Shown piece after piece: positions 12,800 through 26,205 of a DNA stretch of 64,000 nt. Origin of the DNA: Talpa occidentalis (lineage: Eukaryota; Chordata; Mammalia; Eulipotyphla; Talpidae). The position numbers were made by a program, and so were the translations under genes. Position 1 is the first letter of the stretch. The number at the start of each line of letters is the position of its first letter. Under the pieces are notes generated by a model. The model searched no databases. It was not told where the DNA came from and worked only from the letters and a program-made list of their open reading frames with translations. The stretch lies in NCBI RefSeq assembly GCF_014898055.3, contig NW_023604295.1, positions 138,972,676-139,036,675 of the forward strand, given 5' to 3'.

Positions 12800-13445
12800 C
12801 TATTTGTTATTTTGCTCTAATAAGATTACTTTGGTTATGCTCCTGGGTGGCTTCTGGAAGAGTGCTGGTCACAGAAAGACCCTCATAATTAGAAGTTTAG
12901 ACTTTCATCTTCCTGCTCCTTCTCTGGAGGAAAGAAGGGATGGAAATGGAGTTAATAATTGTCGATCATATGTATATCTGGAAACTTCCATAAAAGTTCC
13001 AGCAGCATGGATTCAGAGAGCTTCCAGGCTGGTGACACACAAATGTACTGGGAAGGACTCCAGTTCCACAGGGAAAGAAGGCCCTGCACTGAGGAATCTG
13101 CACCCACAGTATCTCTTCAGCTAATTGTTCATCTAGCCTTTATCACATCCTTCAACAATTGGTAAACGTAAGTTTTGCCCTGAGTTCTGTGAGTTTTGTT
13201 CTAGTAAACAAGCAAATCCAAGGGTGAAGTTCTGATTTGTACACAGGTCAGATGTAAGTTGTGGGCAACCTGGAGATACACTACTTGCGATTGTAGTGGG
13301 GGGCAGTCTTTTGGGACTGAGTTTTTAACTTGTGAGATAGAACGCTGTCTCCAGCTAGAAAGTGCCAGAACTGAGTCAAATTGTAGGACACACACACATC
13401 TGGTGCCCAAAATATTATGTGTGGAAGTAATATCAGAGTAAAGCA
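12800..13445 (+). mobile_element. Probable LTR-derived ancient repeat (class not determined)
   Basis: A 650-base segment of higher GC than its neighbours reads like a familiar dispersed mammalian repeat, most likely a retroviral LTR remnant. It has a purine-rich block with GGAAAGAAGGCCCTGCACTG, then a block with CTTTATCACATCCTTCAAC followed by TGGTAAACGTAAG. It ends near GAATTG/CAAATTGTAGGACAC-type sequence at about 13375-13410. Open frames of about 100 codons occur on both strands but show no protein domain. No second LTR or target duplication was found. Confidence 0.5.
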
Positions 13446-15124
13446 GCAACACAGGAGGAAACACATTTTTTATTTCAATCACTATTTGATACTTTCCACT
13501 TTATTCCTTAAATTAGAATTTATAAAAATGTTTATAGATTAAAGTTACTTACAGAATTTTTCAATCTTGTATATATATTTTTCAATCACACGTATCATTG
13601 AAACCCTACTGTTTTCACTATGAGTTTCTCAGAAAATCTTTTATAGAAAGAACAAAGCAAGTCTGAGGAAAATGCAGCATGTGATCTATTTAGCTTAATA
13701 GATAGACTACGAATTTATGACGCATTATATAATATTGTGGTATTCTCCTATTAGTTAAAAAACTCTAGTGTTAGCATAAAAAATGTAGTTTTTCACAGGA
13801 TGAACCCAGTAAATATTTTTACAAAGACAATGAATTCAATTACATCGGTTAAAATCAGCCATATTTTTCAAGTAAACTATTAAAAATTGGATTCTGGACA
13901 CAACTTGAAACTTCAGAAACATCCTGTCTTTAATTCGGTTACCTTCAAAATCTAATTTACAATATTTTCCTTTTCATTATTTTGATGTCAATCTGGAATA
14001 GTCAATTAGGGGAATGTTTTAGCTTTCACTCTGTTGATGTATTCTAAGCCCACTCTAAAGTTTAGACATAAACATAGTAGCACAAGACTAACTTAAGATT
14101 AGATATAGGGTATCTTTCTAAATGTTGTTTTAGTTAGCCCAGTGGGAAAAGAGAAACTCCATAGTTTAATCCTGTTAATTAGCTTTTGGCAAACACAATT
14201 ACAAACAGTTTAAAGACCCTATCTCACTCTTGTGTATGAAGGTTTAATAAAATGTGCCGATAGCTGTAGCCTGCCCTTGCTGTTCTAATTTTAATCACTC
14301 TCCCAGCTCATTATCACTGTGGCTTCCATTCTGCAAAGCAGAGGACAGAAGGACAGGGCTGCTGGGAGCTTTTTATTTTTTTAAGTTTAACTTCAAATGT
14401 TTCTTTAAAAAGCTACAAATATATTAGTTCTACAAAATAAATCAATTTAGTTCTAAGCCAATCAAGCTGTGGTTTCAATAGATTATAGACTCTGATATGA
14501 CTTTGTAAAATAATTTCCAGTGCTAACTCCCTGTGGTGGCCCCAGGATGGGTTGAATCGTTCTTACAAGTATAATCAGGAAAGAAAATGAATTCACAGGA
14601 CAACTAGGCAAGCTTTGTTTAAATTAAACCTAGTTCCTATAATCAACCAACAAGAGCACGGCAGCTCAGTGTATTTATCCCAAAGGGATAGCTGATAGAA
14701 AACACAGCAATGAAAGAAATACAGAAAGAGACAATCTAGGAGGAAATATATTGTAGTTGTGAAAAGAACATCAGGGAATGCAATTCCCGCAAGCTTTGTG
14801 TTTTGTGATCATTTTAGGTAGCAAAGAAAAAGAAGATTTTACAATGGGGATTTGGATGACTATCCTTGCTGTAAATACAAGCACTGGCCTCTGTTAATAG
14901 GATGGATGGCCTTAAAATAATAGGACAATACCAGCATGTCGTGGGCAGTAAATTTTCCAATATAATTCTTTCTTACTGATATTTTTGTATCATTAAAATA
15001 TTTTAAAATATAACTCCACACATGAGTTTCTGTAGCCAACTGGCCTGTTTCTATCTTTCTATTTCCTGTTTTCTTTTTGATTTATTATTTCCAGCTTATT
15101 TTGCTCTCTTCTGGATTCTATTAA
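13446..15124. other. Unique non-coding DNA, possibly conserved in part
   Basis: No repeat is recognised. The part at about 14120-14390 has homeodomain-type cores (TTAATTAG) and balanced composition, as ancient non-coding elements often do. There is no open frame of note. Confidence 0.4.
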
Positions 15125-15280
15125 CATTTATTGAGAGGTTTCTATATAGGAGATAATTTTGAAACATTTAAAAGTGGTTTTACTTTTAATTCCACAACAA
15201 TCTATGTGATGGGGGCATTTTGCAAAACTATGTCATTGTGGGAAATGAGGTTTAGAAGGTTAAATACTTGCTCAGGATTT
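15125..15280 (-). mobile_element. MIR SINE remnant
   Basis: Read on the plus strand, the order is an ATTTATTGAG-like end, a middle block, and then GAAATGAGGTTTAGAAGGTT with AAATACTTGCTCAGG. This is the reverse complement of the MIR core that reads as caution-like CCTNNGCAAGT...TTTCC. It is heavily diverged, as expected for MIR. Confidence 0.55.
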
Positions 15281-15805
15281 TGATCTGTCATCTCTAGAGC
15301 CCTGTCTTGTTTTCCCCATTATTGTAATGCTTCCTTTCCACAATGCCTTTCTTCGGCTAGAATAAGATCCCTGTGGCTCAGGTGAGCAGAGTTCATATCT
15401 TTATATGTAAACTCCCACGTTGAACTTCATCTTTGACCCCTCCTAAATTTTATATTAACAGTGACTTGAAAAAGGAGTAGATCCTAGAACTATATATAGT
15501 TATATAGCAAACCATGATAAAATATTACCAGTTTTTGTTATACATATGATATAAATTACTTTCACATTGCTTAAGTTGCCTCAATTATTTTAGTTAAAAA
15601 ATGATGATTGAAGGGCTGGGAGATATTAGGATGGTGGAGGGAAGAAAATTAAAAAAAACTATAATTTAAAGAGATTGAAAAGAAAAAGAAAGTTCAGAAA
15701 ATCTTCTCAGAAATGATAAACGAATGCAGCTAGGTGGAAGAGATCTAGCAGGAGCTTTCATTCTTTCGTGTACATTTTTGTGTCACTTGAATTTTTTCAT
15801 TAGCA
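15281..15805. other. Unique non-coding spacer
   Basis: No repeat or gene recognised; AT-rich. Confidence 0.55.
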
Positions 15806-15894
15806 TGTATTGATTTATTTCTTTTTTTTAAAGATTTATATTATGCAAACAAGAGCTGGGGTATAGGCAGCGAGTCTCCTGTATTGATTTATTT
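15806..15894 (-). mobile_element. Severely truncated SINE tail with 15-bp target-site duplication
   Basis: TGTATTGATTTATTT is repeated exactly at 15806-15820 and 15880-15894. The 59 bases between them start with a T-run. They then read AAAGATTTATATTATGCAAA and GAGCTGGGGTATAGGC, the reverse complement of the last ~45 bases of the SINE family seen at 8.1-58 kb. The first copies end with CTGTACCCCAGTTCTTGTAT and a tail. This is therefore a minus-strand insertion cut off almost at its 3' end. Confidence 0.85.
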
Positions 15895-17419
15895 TAAGGC
15901 TTTTAATGAATTTCCAAATCTTACCCATCAATTAATTAATACATTGACACCATTTCATTTACTGCCAACATTATTAAGAAGAACCTGTGCTGCAACAGAG
16001 ATGTTGCTGAATATCACTGATTTGGAACTTATAGGCTATCCTGGCAAGCAGATAATGGGCAAATAATCACCATTATAATAATATACAAATGGGAAACAAT
16101 TACAAATGGGTGCTGGTGAAAAGGAGTTACTCTTTAAAAAAAAAAAACGGTGACTTACTGTTACATCAACAGTGAGTTGAGATTGTCCCAGGAATATTCT
16201 AAACTTTATCTATTTCACAGTGGCTTCCTCATCCAAGAGAAAGGCTTCTACTGGGATAAATGTAGATATCCACTGCTACAGAGGGAGAAGGGTCACTTTG
16301 GGCTCAGCACATTGAACATCTGTTAAATTCAAGCAAAATAACAGTTACTGGGAGCTGATATTGCCACCATAATCATCAGTGGGGATGTCAGAGGACTAAA
16401 CACTTAGAAACAGATGTGTGAATGGCTGGAAGAAGTATCTTTGGTTCAACACACATCTTCTGAATGCAGATATTATGCTAATCACTCCTTTTTTCTAGGA
16501 TTTTATCATCTCTACAAATAGATCAGCATAGTGTGAGTCTGTGAATGATATTTACACATTTTGTAGCTATATATTTTCACATTTGATTATTATATACTGG
16601 GATAATGTAATATACTCAGCTGGTGATTACCACTGCTTGCCTTTCTCTAATGCAAAATCATATGGTAACTGCCAACCAAACTTGTTATTAAAATAGACCA
16701 AGCATTTTGTAGAAAGGAATTTTAACTATGCAAGCCTAGTGATCCTGTTCCAGAGTTTTATCTCTGAACTTTATTAATGGTTAAAATATCTTAAGATTTA
16801 GATAACCAAGAAAGCTGTGATGTAACCAGGAAGTGCTATCTCAGCACATTGCCTGCCAATGTCTGTAGTCAACTCTATATTTAAAAGAAAGCTATGAAAG
16901 GTAAATAAAAGCTTAGATAAATTCTGTTTCTCACTTCTGCACCACTAAGGATTTCAAAACTGTACAAAATGGCTGCATGTTACTTATTACATTAGATAAT
17001 GTAATGGGAGCCAGGTAATCTACAGGAGGATAGGTAGAAAAGGTGAATTGTTTGAATGATAAGATAATTCTTGCACTAGAAGATAGGGCAAAATTATAGC
17101 TGGACTTCAGCAACTACGAGATAAACTAAAAACTCTCTCACCATCTCTTCCATTGGTTTTATTCTTTCTTGCACCAGAGCAACTTCCAGCAAATGACAGG
17201 AGAAATGGCTCCACCATTTAGGAATCCTAAATCTCAGGAGGCTCCTGATGCAGAGGGATTGATACATGGCCAATAGCACCAAAGGAGTCAAACTCACCAG
17301 CTACGTTTGCAAGCCCACCCTTAGAGAGATGATAGTGGCCGTGAGGACATGTCACCTGTGCTCTTAGCTTCAGGCAAGCAAATAGCGAGTTATCACATAT
17401 ATATCACATGTGAGGCCCA
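15895..17419. other. Unique non-coding DNA
   Basis: No recognised repeat or exon. Open frames near 17.0-17.3 kb on the minus strand are short and lack known motifs. Confidence 0.5.
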
Positions 17420-17600
17420 ATTTTATGTACATAGATGAAAATGGACTTAGATGCTTAATCTATAAAGTGGGGAATTGGTATTATCAATATTATACACATT
17501 TTACAGATAAGAAAACTGAAAGCATAGAGAGTTTAAGTCACTTAAAGATTGAGTAACTAATGAGGGGTACGAAAGAATTCCAAACCCAGGAAACCTGAGT
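17420..17600 (-). mobile_element. MIR SINE remnant
   Basis: The stretch holds CACATTTTACAGATAAGAAA, followed by GAGAGTTTAAGTCACTTAAA. This is the reverse complement of the well-known MIR core (the 'TTAACCTCT...CAGTTTCCTCATCTGTAAAATG' side). It is a diverged, ancient copy. Confidence 0.75.
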
Positions 17601-20600
17601 TTCAGTCCCATTTGAAGCAGGCGGGGGCTTTAAAGATCTTTAGTGGACAGTCGTCTGCCATGATTTCTGGGGTGGAGTCTTTCCTAGTTCTATACTTTAC
17701 TGAATGCTGTTTTTAGGGTCCTGGCTTTATGTGGAGCTTCACAAGATTTCTGAACTTGTGCTTGTCCTGGGTTTTGTCTCCAGTGCTATGGTTTGTACTA
17801 TTAAAATTAAAATCTACCATTTATAAGGCATGGGCTGATGTCCTCAGGGCAATTACTGGCTTTTGAGAATTGTTACTTTTGTGTATTGTATATTCTCATC
17901 AATTTTGATCTATCTGAATTTTTCTTTCTTTTCTAGTCCAGATGTGCATTTTAAAGAGATTTTATGATATTCTACTCAGCGTAAAAGTTTGTCTTTAGCA
18001 GGAAGAATTGCTAGAAATTAAAGTCCTATTATAATCACATATGTAAATAACAATAAAATTGCTCATTAGGAGAGAAAACTGTGGAAGCTGTTAAACTTAT
18101 TGTGTTACACAAAGATACGAAAGGAAATATCTAAATCCTAACACAAGTGTGATTTGAGAAGAAATCAATAGGTGCAAAATCTCCATACTTGGTGATATCT
18201 ATCAATTTGTGCTTTTGCAAACTATTCAGTGTTTATAAATGTCAGGAATCTACAGAGAATCTAAATTTAGGAGTGGCATGTCTTTTGTGCGTTTTTACTT
18301 TATCATAACATTTATCTATATTTTTCATTTTATTAAGAAAGACAGGTAAGCATTTTTGGATTTAGATTTTGTTGTATTGATGATGGGTGGTTTGTGTCAT
18401 ACTTTTCTTGACATGGGTGACTTGGGAGTTGAAGAGATAAAAGAAATAGTTCTTCTAATGAGGTAGAAATAAGCAAAAAAAAAAGAATTATTTGGTAAAC
18501 TGTACAAGTTAATTTATAATGGGTGTATTGTAAGAAAAATGAAAACAACAGGTGTTGATTGCCTCATAGTCCCTTTGCTGTAATTAGCATCTCTCCCATC
18601 TGGGGATTATTACAATGATATGAGGGAGTACAGGTAAGTGTTTGGGAGAACACCTGGAATAAAGTATGTGTAATCGTTATTGCCACTGTGTAAAACAATA
18701 ATGATGATGTGAGGTGAGCTTGAAAAGATATTAAATTGCATAAAAATAATAACGAAAGCCAGGAGTGATGAACATAATTGTATTGTCTGGAAAAGTGTGA
18801 AGGTATTAATTTTAGATTTTGATACAATGAGTATACATGTCGCAATTTCTAGAGAAAGCACTTAAAGAATAGCAAGAGAGTGAATAATTTTTAAAAAATG
18901 TAAAAAAAAATGGTATGAGAATCAGTTCAAAAGGTGATTCATGGGTGGGCTCAGCCAGTGAGAGGCTTTATCAGGAGACTATAAGGTAAGGAGAAGTGGT
19001 TTCTGCATGGTTCATTCACCTTAGAATCTTGGTAAGTGTCCTCCTCAGTCAAAGTGGGTTCTGTTAACTTTTTTGGTCCCTCTCTAGTACTGTGATAATC
19101 AAGATATGAGAAAAAAAGATAATTAATATTTAATAATTCCTTAATTCTGTTTGTTCTGATTCTCTACTTGCTGAGTAACTTTCTAATCATGATGAGATTT
19201 TCCCAAATGGATTCCCTGAGTGAGGAAAGTCTAGTAAATAAGACTAAGTAAGCAGGTCATGCTTTTGAACAACTATATTTTTGAGTTTCTCTAAGGTTTG
19301 AAAGGCAAATCTATCATCAGTCCTGCTAATTAGATGGTTGATCTTACAGTGTAAATACCAGGGGTAGGGCTGAGTCTTTGGATTAGAACTTTTAACCAAT
19401 AGTCACTTGATCTCTCCCAGTACCCAGCTACCAATACCACTTCTTTAGAATTATTTATGTAGACAGTATTTTTAAACAGTGCTATTTCTATAGATAATTT
19501 GATAAAGATAAGTCCATTGTAGAAAATTCAAGAAACACTCATTTTTTGATACCATGGGAGGTATGGCTCTTGGAGATAATAAATGCTCTTTCTAACTCTT
19601 TGAATGCTTTTACAGAAAAAAAAAAAAAGAATTTAAGAAATTCTAGATGTCAACCCTTTAAAAGCCCTTATCTTCCTATTAGGCAATCTAAAAATTTCCA
19701 ACTCTAGTTGTTTTATTTATATAACAGATAGAAAAGGCAATTTCAAAATTATAACTGAACTTTGTTAGGACACTTGCAGCTTTTAGTGGCCAGAACTTGA
19801 ATGGCACTGCTGGCATTTGCTCAAAGAATTCTTAACACATGATGTAGTCCACCACTGCTAACTGGTGGCCAACAGGCAAGACTCGAGAGGAGGTAACAGG
19901 AGAGGCCACTGAAGGGAAAAGTCTCATGAGCTTCTCAAGTGATGTATTCCCAGCTCCTAGGCCAAGAATTCTCAGCACAAGATGGCAGGACATACAGCGA
20001 TTTCCAGTGAAATATTAAATTAACATGTTTGTCTTTGAGTGAAAAATAGCACAATATTATTTTATAGGCACATTGTAGAATGTCAGTTCCTGTTTAAAAA
20101 ATATATGAAACTAGAGATCTACCTGCAGATCAAAAGCATTCAAAATTTTGCTATCTTATGGTAGAAAACTGAATGAATAAAGAAAATGTGAATATAAAAG
20201 TAGAAAGCTCCAGTGACAATTTGTACAAAATATATGAATTATTAGAGAGAAAGAAGTTTATGAAATCATCTAATAATTACTTAAATTATATGATAAATTG
20301 GGGAAGCAGAGGAGTCATTAATTCAAATAATGAGATTGTTAACCACCTCATCTGTCTCTTCTGTTATTAAAAAATCCAGTCAAGATTGACCTAAATAAAT
20401 ATTGAATGAGCAAATAAGTAGTGAAAGGAAAAAAAAAGGCACAAATATAAACTCATAGGGATCAAAGTATAAGAGCTACAAGACATATTAGAGAACTGTT
20501 TGTTTTATTTCTTAAGCTCTGCACGTAACAGATGAAATCCAGGGAAATGACATCACTGGCTCTATGGGCTAAAGAAAGCGCCTCCTTGGGAGCTTGTGCT

Positions 20601-20639
20601 TGGGGATCAGGCCTCCCTCCCCCCCCCATTCTCCAGTCC
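17601..20639. other. Unique non-coding DNA
   Basis: Three kilobases without a recognised repeat. Minus-strand open frames of about 70-93 codons at 18.3-18.9 kb overlap each other in different frames and look like chance products of T-rich DNA. Confidence 0.5.
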
Positions 20640-20775
20640 CATCACCTAGAAACTATTTTTTAGAAATAAAAAGCTCAGGCCCCACCCTAGATCTTTTCAA
20701 CCTGAATCTGCATTTTAACAAGATCCCAAGGTGATTCTGAGCTCATTCAAGTCTGAGCTGCATTGCTTTATAGTG
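20640..20775 (+). mobile_element. MER5A-like hAT DNA transposon remnant
   Basis: The stretch has AGCTCAGGCCCCACCCTAGA, then AACCTGAATCTGCATTTTAA, and then AGGTGATTCTGAG. This order matches the non-autonomous hAT-Charlie element MER5A. No terminal inverted repeat or 8-bp target duplication is clear at this age. Confidence 0.65.
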
Positions 20776-22307
20776 TCTCTTGTTGCTCTTTAGTTGTTTT
20801 CTACATTTGTCTTGTTGCCTGGGAATGTAATGTCCCCAAAGGCAGAAATTTGTTCTCTGGCAACAAACAACAAAAGTAACAAGACGACATCTTCTATTCT
20901 TTTGTCATTTATTTCTAGTGCACAATAGAATGCTTAGTAAAAAAGTAAGGTCTTCAACAAATACTAGTTGATTTGTGAGCCAGGTTATATGGCTTGCTGC
21001 TTTTAAGTAAAAAGACATGGCTTTATAGTAAAAAATTTGGACTAGAATGGCCAAATGGTGTTTACTAGTCAAAAGCAAGCCATCATTTTGGAGAAATTTT
21101 CTCTGGTTGATAACGTGTTTGTAGTTATCAATCTATTTTGTAGTTGTTAGGTGACTTGAAATACATTTTGCAATGCTTAATTCTTGGAAAATAAACAAAG
21201 AAATTACATGTGTTGAAACAAAACATTCTACACTTGCTATCCCAATGATTTTATTGACTCTGAAGGGTCTTTGTTTAGCTTTCACCAATGAATCACAAAC
21301 AAATTTTGGATCACGAGATAGTTTAGTAGTGGAAACTGCCCCAGGGCCACATTCCTGAGTTGAGAATGGGGACATGAGGATCATAGTTTTATAGGGTTGA
21401 TAACCAGGGCTAGGGTATGGGGGAAGCAGGACATTGACTGGCCGGAATTTTGTAAGCAGGGCATTTGCTGGACTATGAGGCTTTCCAGCTAAGGTGTAAA
21501 GACCTTTAAGTATCTATAGGTGCCTCATCTGGTCTCTGGTTTTTCCTTTTTGTCCCACAAAAAGGAGGGGATTGTCCCACAGTTGGAGAGAAGAAGCATT
21601 CCAGTTGATTAGGTTTTCAACAAGTATAAGGTAACAAGTCAAGGACTAGGTTAATCCAATAACACAAACAAGGACTAGATCCCAGGACCCCTTTAACATT
21701 TTTTTAGTTACTGGGAAATCAAAATGAATTTTGCTAAATTAATAGAGCAAATTCTTTCCTTGTATGCTCCATCCTGGTTGGTAGATTAGCTCCTTTAGTT
21801 CTTCATTGGTCTGATTTTATTTTATTTTTTTGTATAAGTTAATGTTTATTCCCCCCACCACTCCTTATACTCCTTTGACCTTTCCTCTCTCCCCTTTAAG
21901 TAGAGACTTCACTCAATTTATTGATGTCCACTAGTGTTTATGTATTTTGATTTGTTAAATTGTCCTTCATGTAACTAGCTCACATTTGTTATTAAATAAT
22001 CCTGTCCCTGGGTTCACAAAATCTCTCCTCCTTGAGCTGATTGAGTATAATCAATCCATCCTAACTCATTTATAGACCTTCAATTCTTCTCCTATCAAAA
22101 GTAACTTGAGGAGGGAGCCTAGGTTACTTCAAAATCAAAAATGATTATTATAATGTTTTCCTCAACAACTGAGTTGTTTCTTCCAAAGAGACAATTTTCT
22201 CTATCAGTTTAAGGAATAGATATCATGCCATATTTCAAAATTTATTCATAATAGTGGAATGAGTTTGAGCTAAGTACACTATCTATACATAACATTTATA
22301 AGCAAAG

Positions 22308-22333
22308 TAATGATATACTGTAATGATATACTG
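22308..22333 (+). repeat. 13-bp perfect tandem duplication
   Basis: TAATGATATACTG is present twice back to back without mismatch. Confidence 0.95.
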
Positions 22334-24478
22334 TGGCAAAAGTCTAACAACAGCACAGCAGAAATAAGTGATTTAATTGTTAACACTGGGGAAAAAGTTA
22401 ATGCAGAATGGAGCAGTTTTTGAGGCCAAAACAGGGGAATTTAAGCTCAGTCTTGATTTGTATTGGTGAAGTGACTTATAGGATATCTTGGAGTTTAGCA
22501 ACATAAAGGAAGATAAGGAAGAATAAATTATCATGTAGGAGTGTAGAACAATTCATAGACTAATAATGTTTTTGACCTACAGTGATTATAGATTCAATAA
22601 GAAGCACACAATATATAAATTCAGATACATACAGGTCATAGATACATCCTGATAATTTTAAATACTTGTAATGTCCCTTTTTATCTCATTCACTGTTTTA
22701 TAAATTGAACTTAGACTCTCTCACAAAAATTCTGTCAACCATACGTTTTCCCTGATGTATTAAGACTGGAATATTTCATGCTGCACTAATTCCTAAGTTC
22801 CACAGCTGAGAATATTTTGACAATCTCCCCCATGCTAACGCCAAACTTAGCACACCTTCCAATTATACATATTGTCTCAATCCTGTTCCCAAGCGAACTT
22901 ACGCCTATGTTATTTTAAACGATTTTCAACTAATAAAAAATGCAGGGAAATAAAGACAAGAAGAAGTGAAAATTTACTGTAGGCATGAATAAGTTAGGAA
23001 ATATCACCTGTGTGCCAACTGCACTATATCACCCACTGAAGACGGACGTTGTATTGAGGGGATGATGGAAGACCAACATTATTTTAACTCTGAATGCACT
23101 CAATTTTCAAGCAATTTGAAACATAAATCTCTTTATCATAGATGTAGATGAGAAAGATCATAAGATTGAAGGAGACTTTCTAAAAAGGAAGATTTCTCCT
23201 ATTTTATATTCTTTGATTACCTGCTATAAAAGAGTGAAGTAATGCCAGGTTTATATAAAATCTTAAATCTCTGATGACAAGAGGAGAAAGTATTCCTAGA
23301 GTTGCCTGTTTGGTATTTTTACTAATAATGAAAATAGGAAAAAAGTGAAGAAGACTTTTCACTGAAAATAATTTTAAATGTTTTTTTATTCAGCATAAGT
23401 TTCCAAACGTGTGTTAATTTTTAAATTCTTCCCTACTGCAATGACACACATTTAGAAAACAAGTGCTCAGAAACTCTTTGAAGTCAGCAGTCTATGGGGA
23501 ATTGTCTAGCCAAATGGATTTTTAAAGATGTGTCTTTTAAAGCGTGCCTGCAAATAATCACTTTTGAAAAACATTCCAAGATTTTAGATGGAAGGAAATT
23601 TTTACTCTTGGAAAATTATGTTTCTTAGAGTTTGTTTTACTAAAAACAGTAATAAGTATTATTCAATCCATTTTCTAAGGAATTTTGGCAAATTCCTCCA
23701 CATATATTCATGTGATTTAATGGTAGTACTCAGTTGAAATGTTTTTCTTTACTTCAATGTTTATTGTTATTCACTATAAATCCAAAGTAATTATTTTCAT
23801 GTCAAACACAAAATTGAGTGTGCAAGTTTAATTCTTGAGTATCTGTCAAGTGACAAGACAATGAATGAAAAAGTGAAAAAATTACTACAATGTATTTTTA
23901 GTATTTATCACTACCAGGCCATATAAACAGTGAATCATTTTTATATATTTTTTTTCTGTTTCAGAAAAAAAAAAAAGTGTGATATTTACACGAGGACTTG
24001 GAGCAACACGGCTCCACTGACACATGGAGATGGCATTATCATCAGTTTGGTTCTCAGCTCGAAGGAACACACTTTCTTGCGCGACTGTTCTGAATGAGTA
24101 GGTGGGGAGAGAGGAAGGGGAACAAAAACACTTGGAAATGACGATATTGGAGCCATGATGCCATCAAATCAACTTTTCCATCTGGCCCGGTTTGGAAACC
24201 ATGTGAATGTTTCTGTTTTGCCAAAATATGACTAAAATTTAAACATGAAATTATCTGGAGCTAAATCTTGGGCAGACCAAAGTGATCTTAGAATGGGAGG
24301 ACACGGTATATTTCTAATTGTTTGAAACTAACTATTGGTTAAGATTTTGTTTCCAAAGCTTTATAAAAATAACTAATAACAAGGCTGTTGCTAAGAGATT
24401 TGTAAACTCAATGATATCTATAATCATAAGCAAATATCTTCTTTATGACAAAATAATGAAAGACAATTGATTCTCCCC

Positions 24479-24506
24479 ATATAGTTATACTATGGTATAA
24501 CTATAT
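24479..24506. repeat. 12-bp inverted repeat with 4-base loop
   Basis: ATATAGTTATAC at 24479-24490 pairs with GTATAACTATAT at 24495-24506 across the four bases TATG. The match is perfect. It is not inside a recognised transposon, and AT-rich palindromes like this may be chance or slippage products. Confidence 0.9.
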
Positions 24507-25184
24507 CACAGAAATAATCGTATTACTTATTTAAGACAGTGTTATCTATATAAAAGTAAAGTTGGTTAACCTGAAACTATATTTATAACCTACAAACTCA
24601 AACAAAAACTTTCAACACAGTTATTTCCAAACAAAAATTAGAATTGATTGACTTGGAAGTTCTTATTAAATTATTATTTGCCATTTTTCTGCCTTGACTG
24701 ATTTATAACTAAATATTACAAAAAGTGATGTTACTGTCAGAATGTTGATGGTCTTGAGATGAGTGTTATAACTATGGATTCTGTATAAATCCAGTACAAG
24801 TTAAAGGTTATTAATATCTACAAAAGTTAAAACTTTTTGCCTCCTACACTTCCATGTGGTAGCTATATAGAATATAGTGAACAAAATAAATAACAGAAAA
24901 TGTCTTTCTTGCTTAGTATCATTTCATTACTATAAGCTTGCTTTTCACATGAATAAACTGACACTCAATAAATAAAAAAACAAAAGAAAACATGATTTAA
25001 AACAAGAGCAGTGGAGAAAAGTTTTTTCTGTCCCATTTTCTACCTCTGTTCATAAAAATAAAAGATCTCCAACGTTTCTGTCCTAGACTCCAATTACTTA
25101 TTTCCCCAAAGCAGGACTGCTAACCTGATACAGCAAAACTTGAATTAGTAGGTCATAATTTATTAGTAGTCTGATTAAGTTCAC

Positions 25185-26205
25185 ATATAGGGGAGCCTCC
25201 GTAAGGTTACTGGAGAAACTGTGTATACCAGAAGTGAGTGGAATAATATATTTAATGTGCTAAAAGAGAAAAACAAAAAACAAAAAAACCCTGTCAACCA
25301 AGCATACTGTATATGCCAAATTACCCTTTAAAAATGAAGAAGAAATAAGACTTTCCCATATAAACAACAGCAGAGGGACTTCATTACCCTGAGGACTGTT
25401 TCCTAAAGTGAGTCCATCAAATTAGAATAAGAGGATGGTAGAGGCAAGATGAAGTCATACAAAAATGTAAGGGTCTCCTGTAAAGGTAAATACATGGATA
25501 AATTTAGCAACCTGTACTATAGTAATTTTAGATCATAGAATTTCCATAACAAAAACATATATTCTATAAGTCTGTTAATGGATATGCAATATATAAATAT
25601 AAAAGTTATGACATCAGTAAGTATAAACTAAGACTAAGTGGAGCTGTCAAGGACTAGAGTTTGTATGCAATTGAAGTTAAGTTGTTATCAGTCTAAGATA
25701 GAATGTTCTAACTTTAAGATACTTTATATAATTGCTACAAACTTAAAACAAAATATCTATAGAATATGCACAAAAGGAAATGAGAAGAGAATCACAGCAT
25801 ATCACTACAAAAAAAAAAAAAAAAAAAAAAACAACCCAGTGAAACATAAAGGAAGACAGGAAGTAGAAAGGAGGGCCACAAAAGTTATAAGAAATAGAGG
25901 TAGAAAACAATGAACAATATGCCTTTAGTTAAGTCCTTCCCTATCAGTGGTGACTTTAAATATTTCCCCAGTCAAAAGACACAGACTGGCCGAAAGGAAA
26001 CAAAACCAGAATTCAGCTGTGTGTTATCTACTAGAGATTTACTTTACACTTACAGGTTCGTGGAGGCTGAAATTGAAAATATGGAAAACACACACTTCTA
26101 ATGGAAACCAAGAGTGAGAAGGTGAGGTCATGCTAATATCAGACAAATAAGACTTTGAATCAAAAACTTTTGTTAGAAACAGGAAAAACATTATATATTG
26201 ACAAG
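25185..26205 (+). mobile_element. Old L1 LINE, ORF1 end to ORF2 endonuclease start
   Basis: This follows the L1 order closely. The ORF1 C-terminal coding block has CTGTCAACCAAGCATACTGT. The inter-ORF region has AATTGAAGTTAAGTTGTTAT. The ORF2 start has TAAGTCCTTCCCTATCAG, then CAGTCAAAAGACACAGACTG, and further ORF2 endonuclease blocks to about 26200. It also carries a 23-base A-run at 25809-25831, which may be an expanded internal A-tract. Frames are broken, so the copy is dead. Confidence 0.88.

Larger units (their letters stand above)
20776..25184. other. Unique non-coding DNA
   Basis: The longest repeat-poor stretch of the first half. It has a 13-bp tandem duplication at 22308-22333 and a perfect hairpin at 24479-24506 (separate entries). 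Around 23960-24220 the GC and CpG content rise slightly. No exon is evident. Confidence 0.45.

Noticed and set aside
21830..21920. Minus-strand L1 3' end
   Set aside because: Only a loose C/T-rich resemblance, with no diagnostic ORF2 block.
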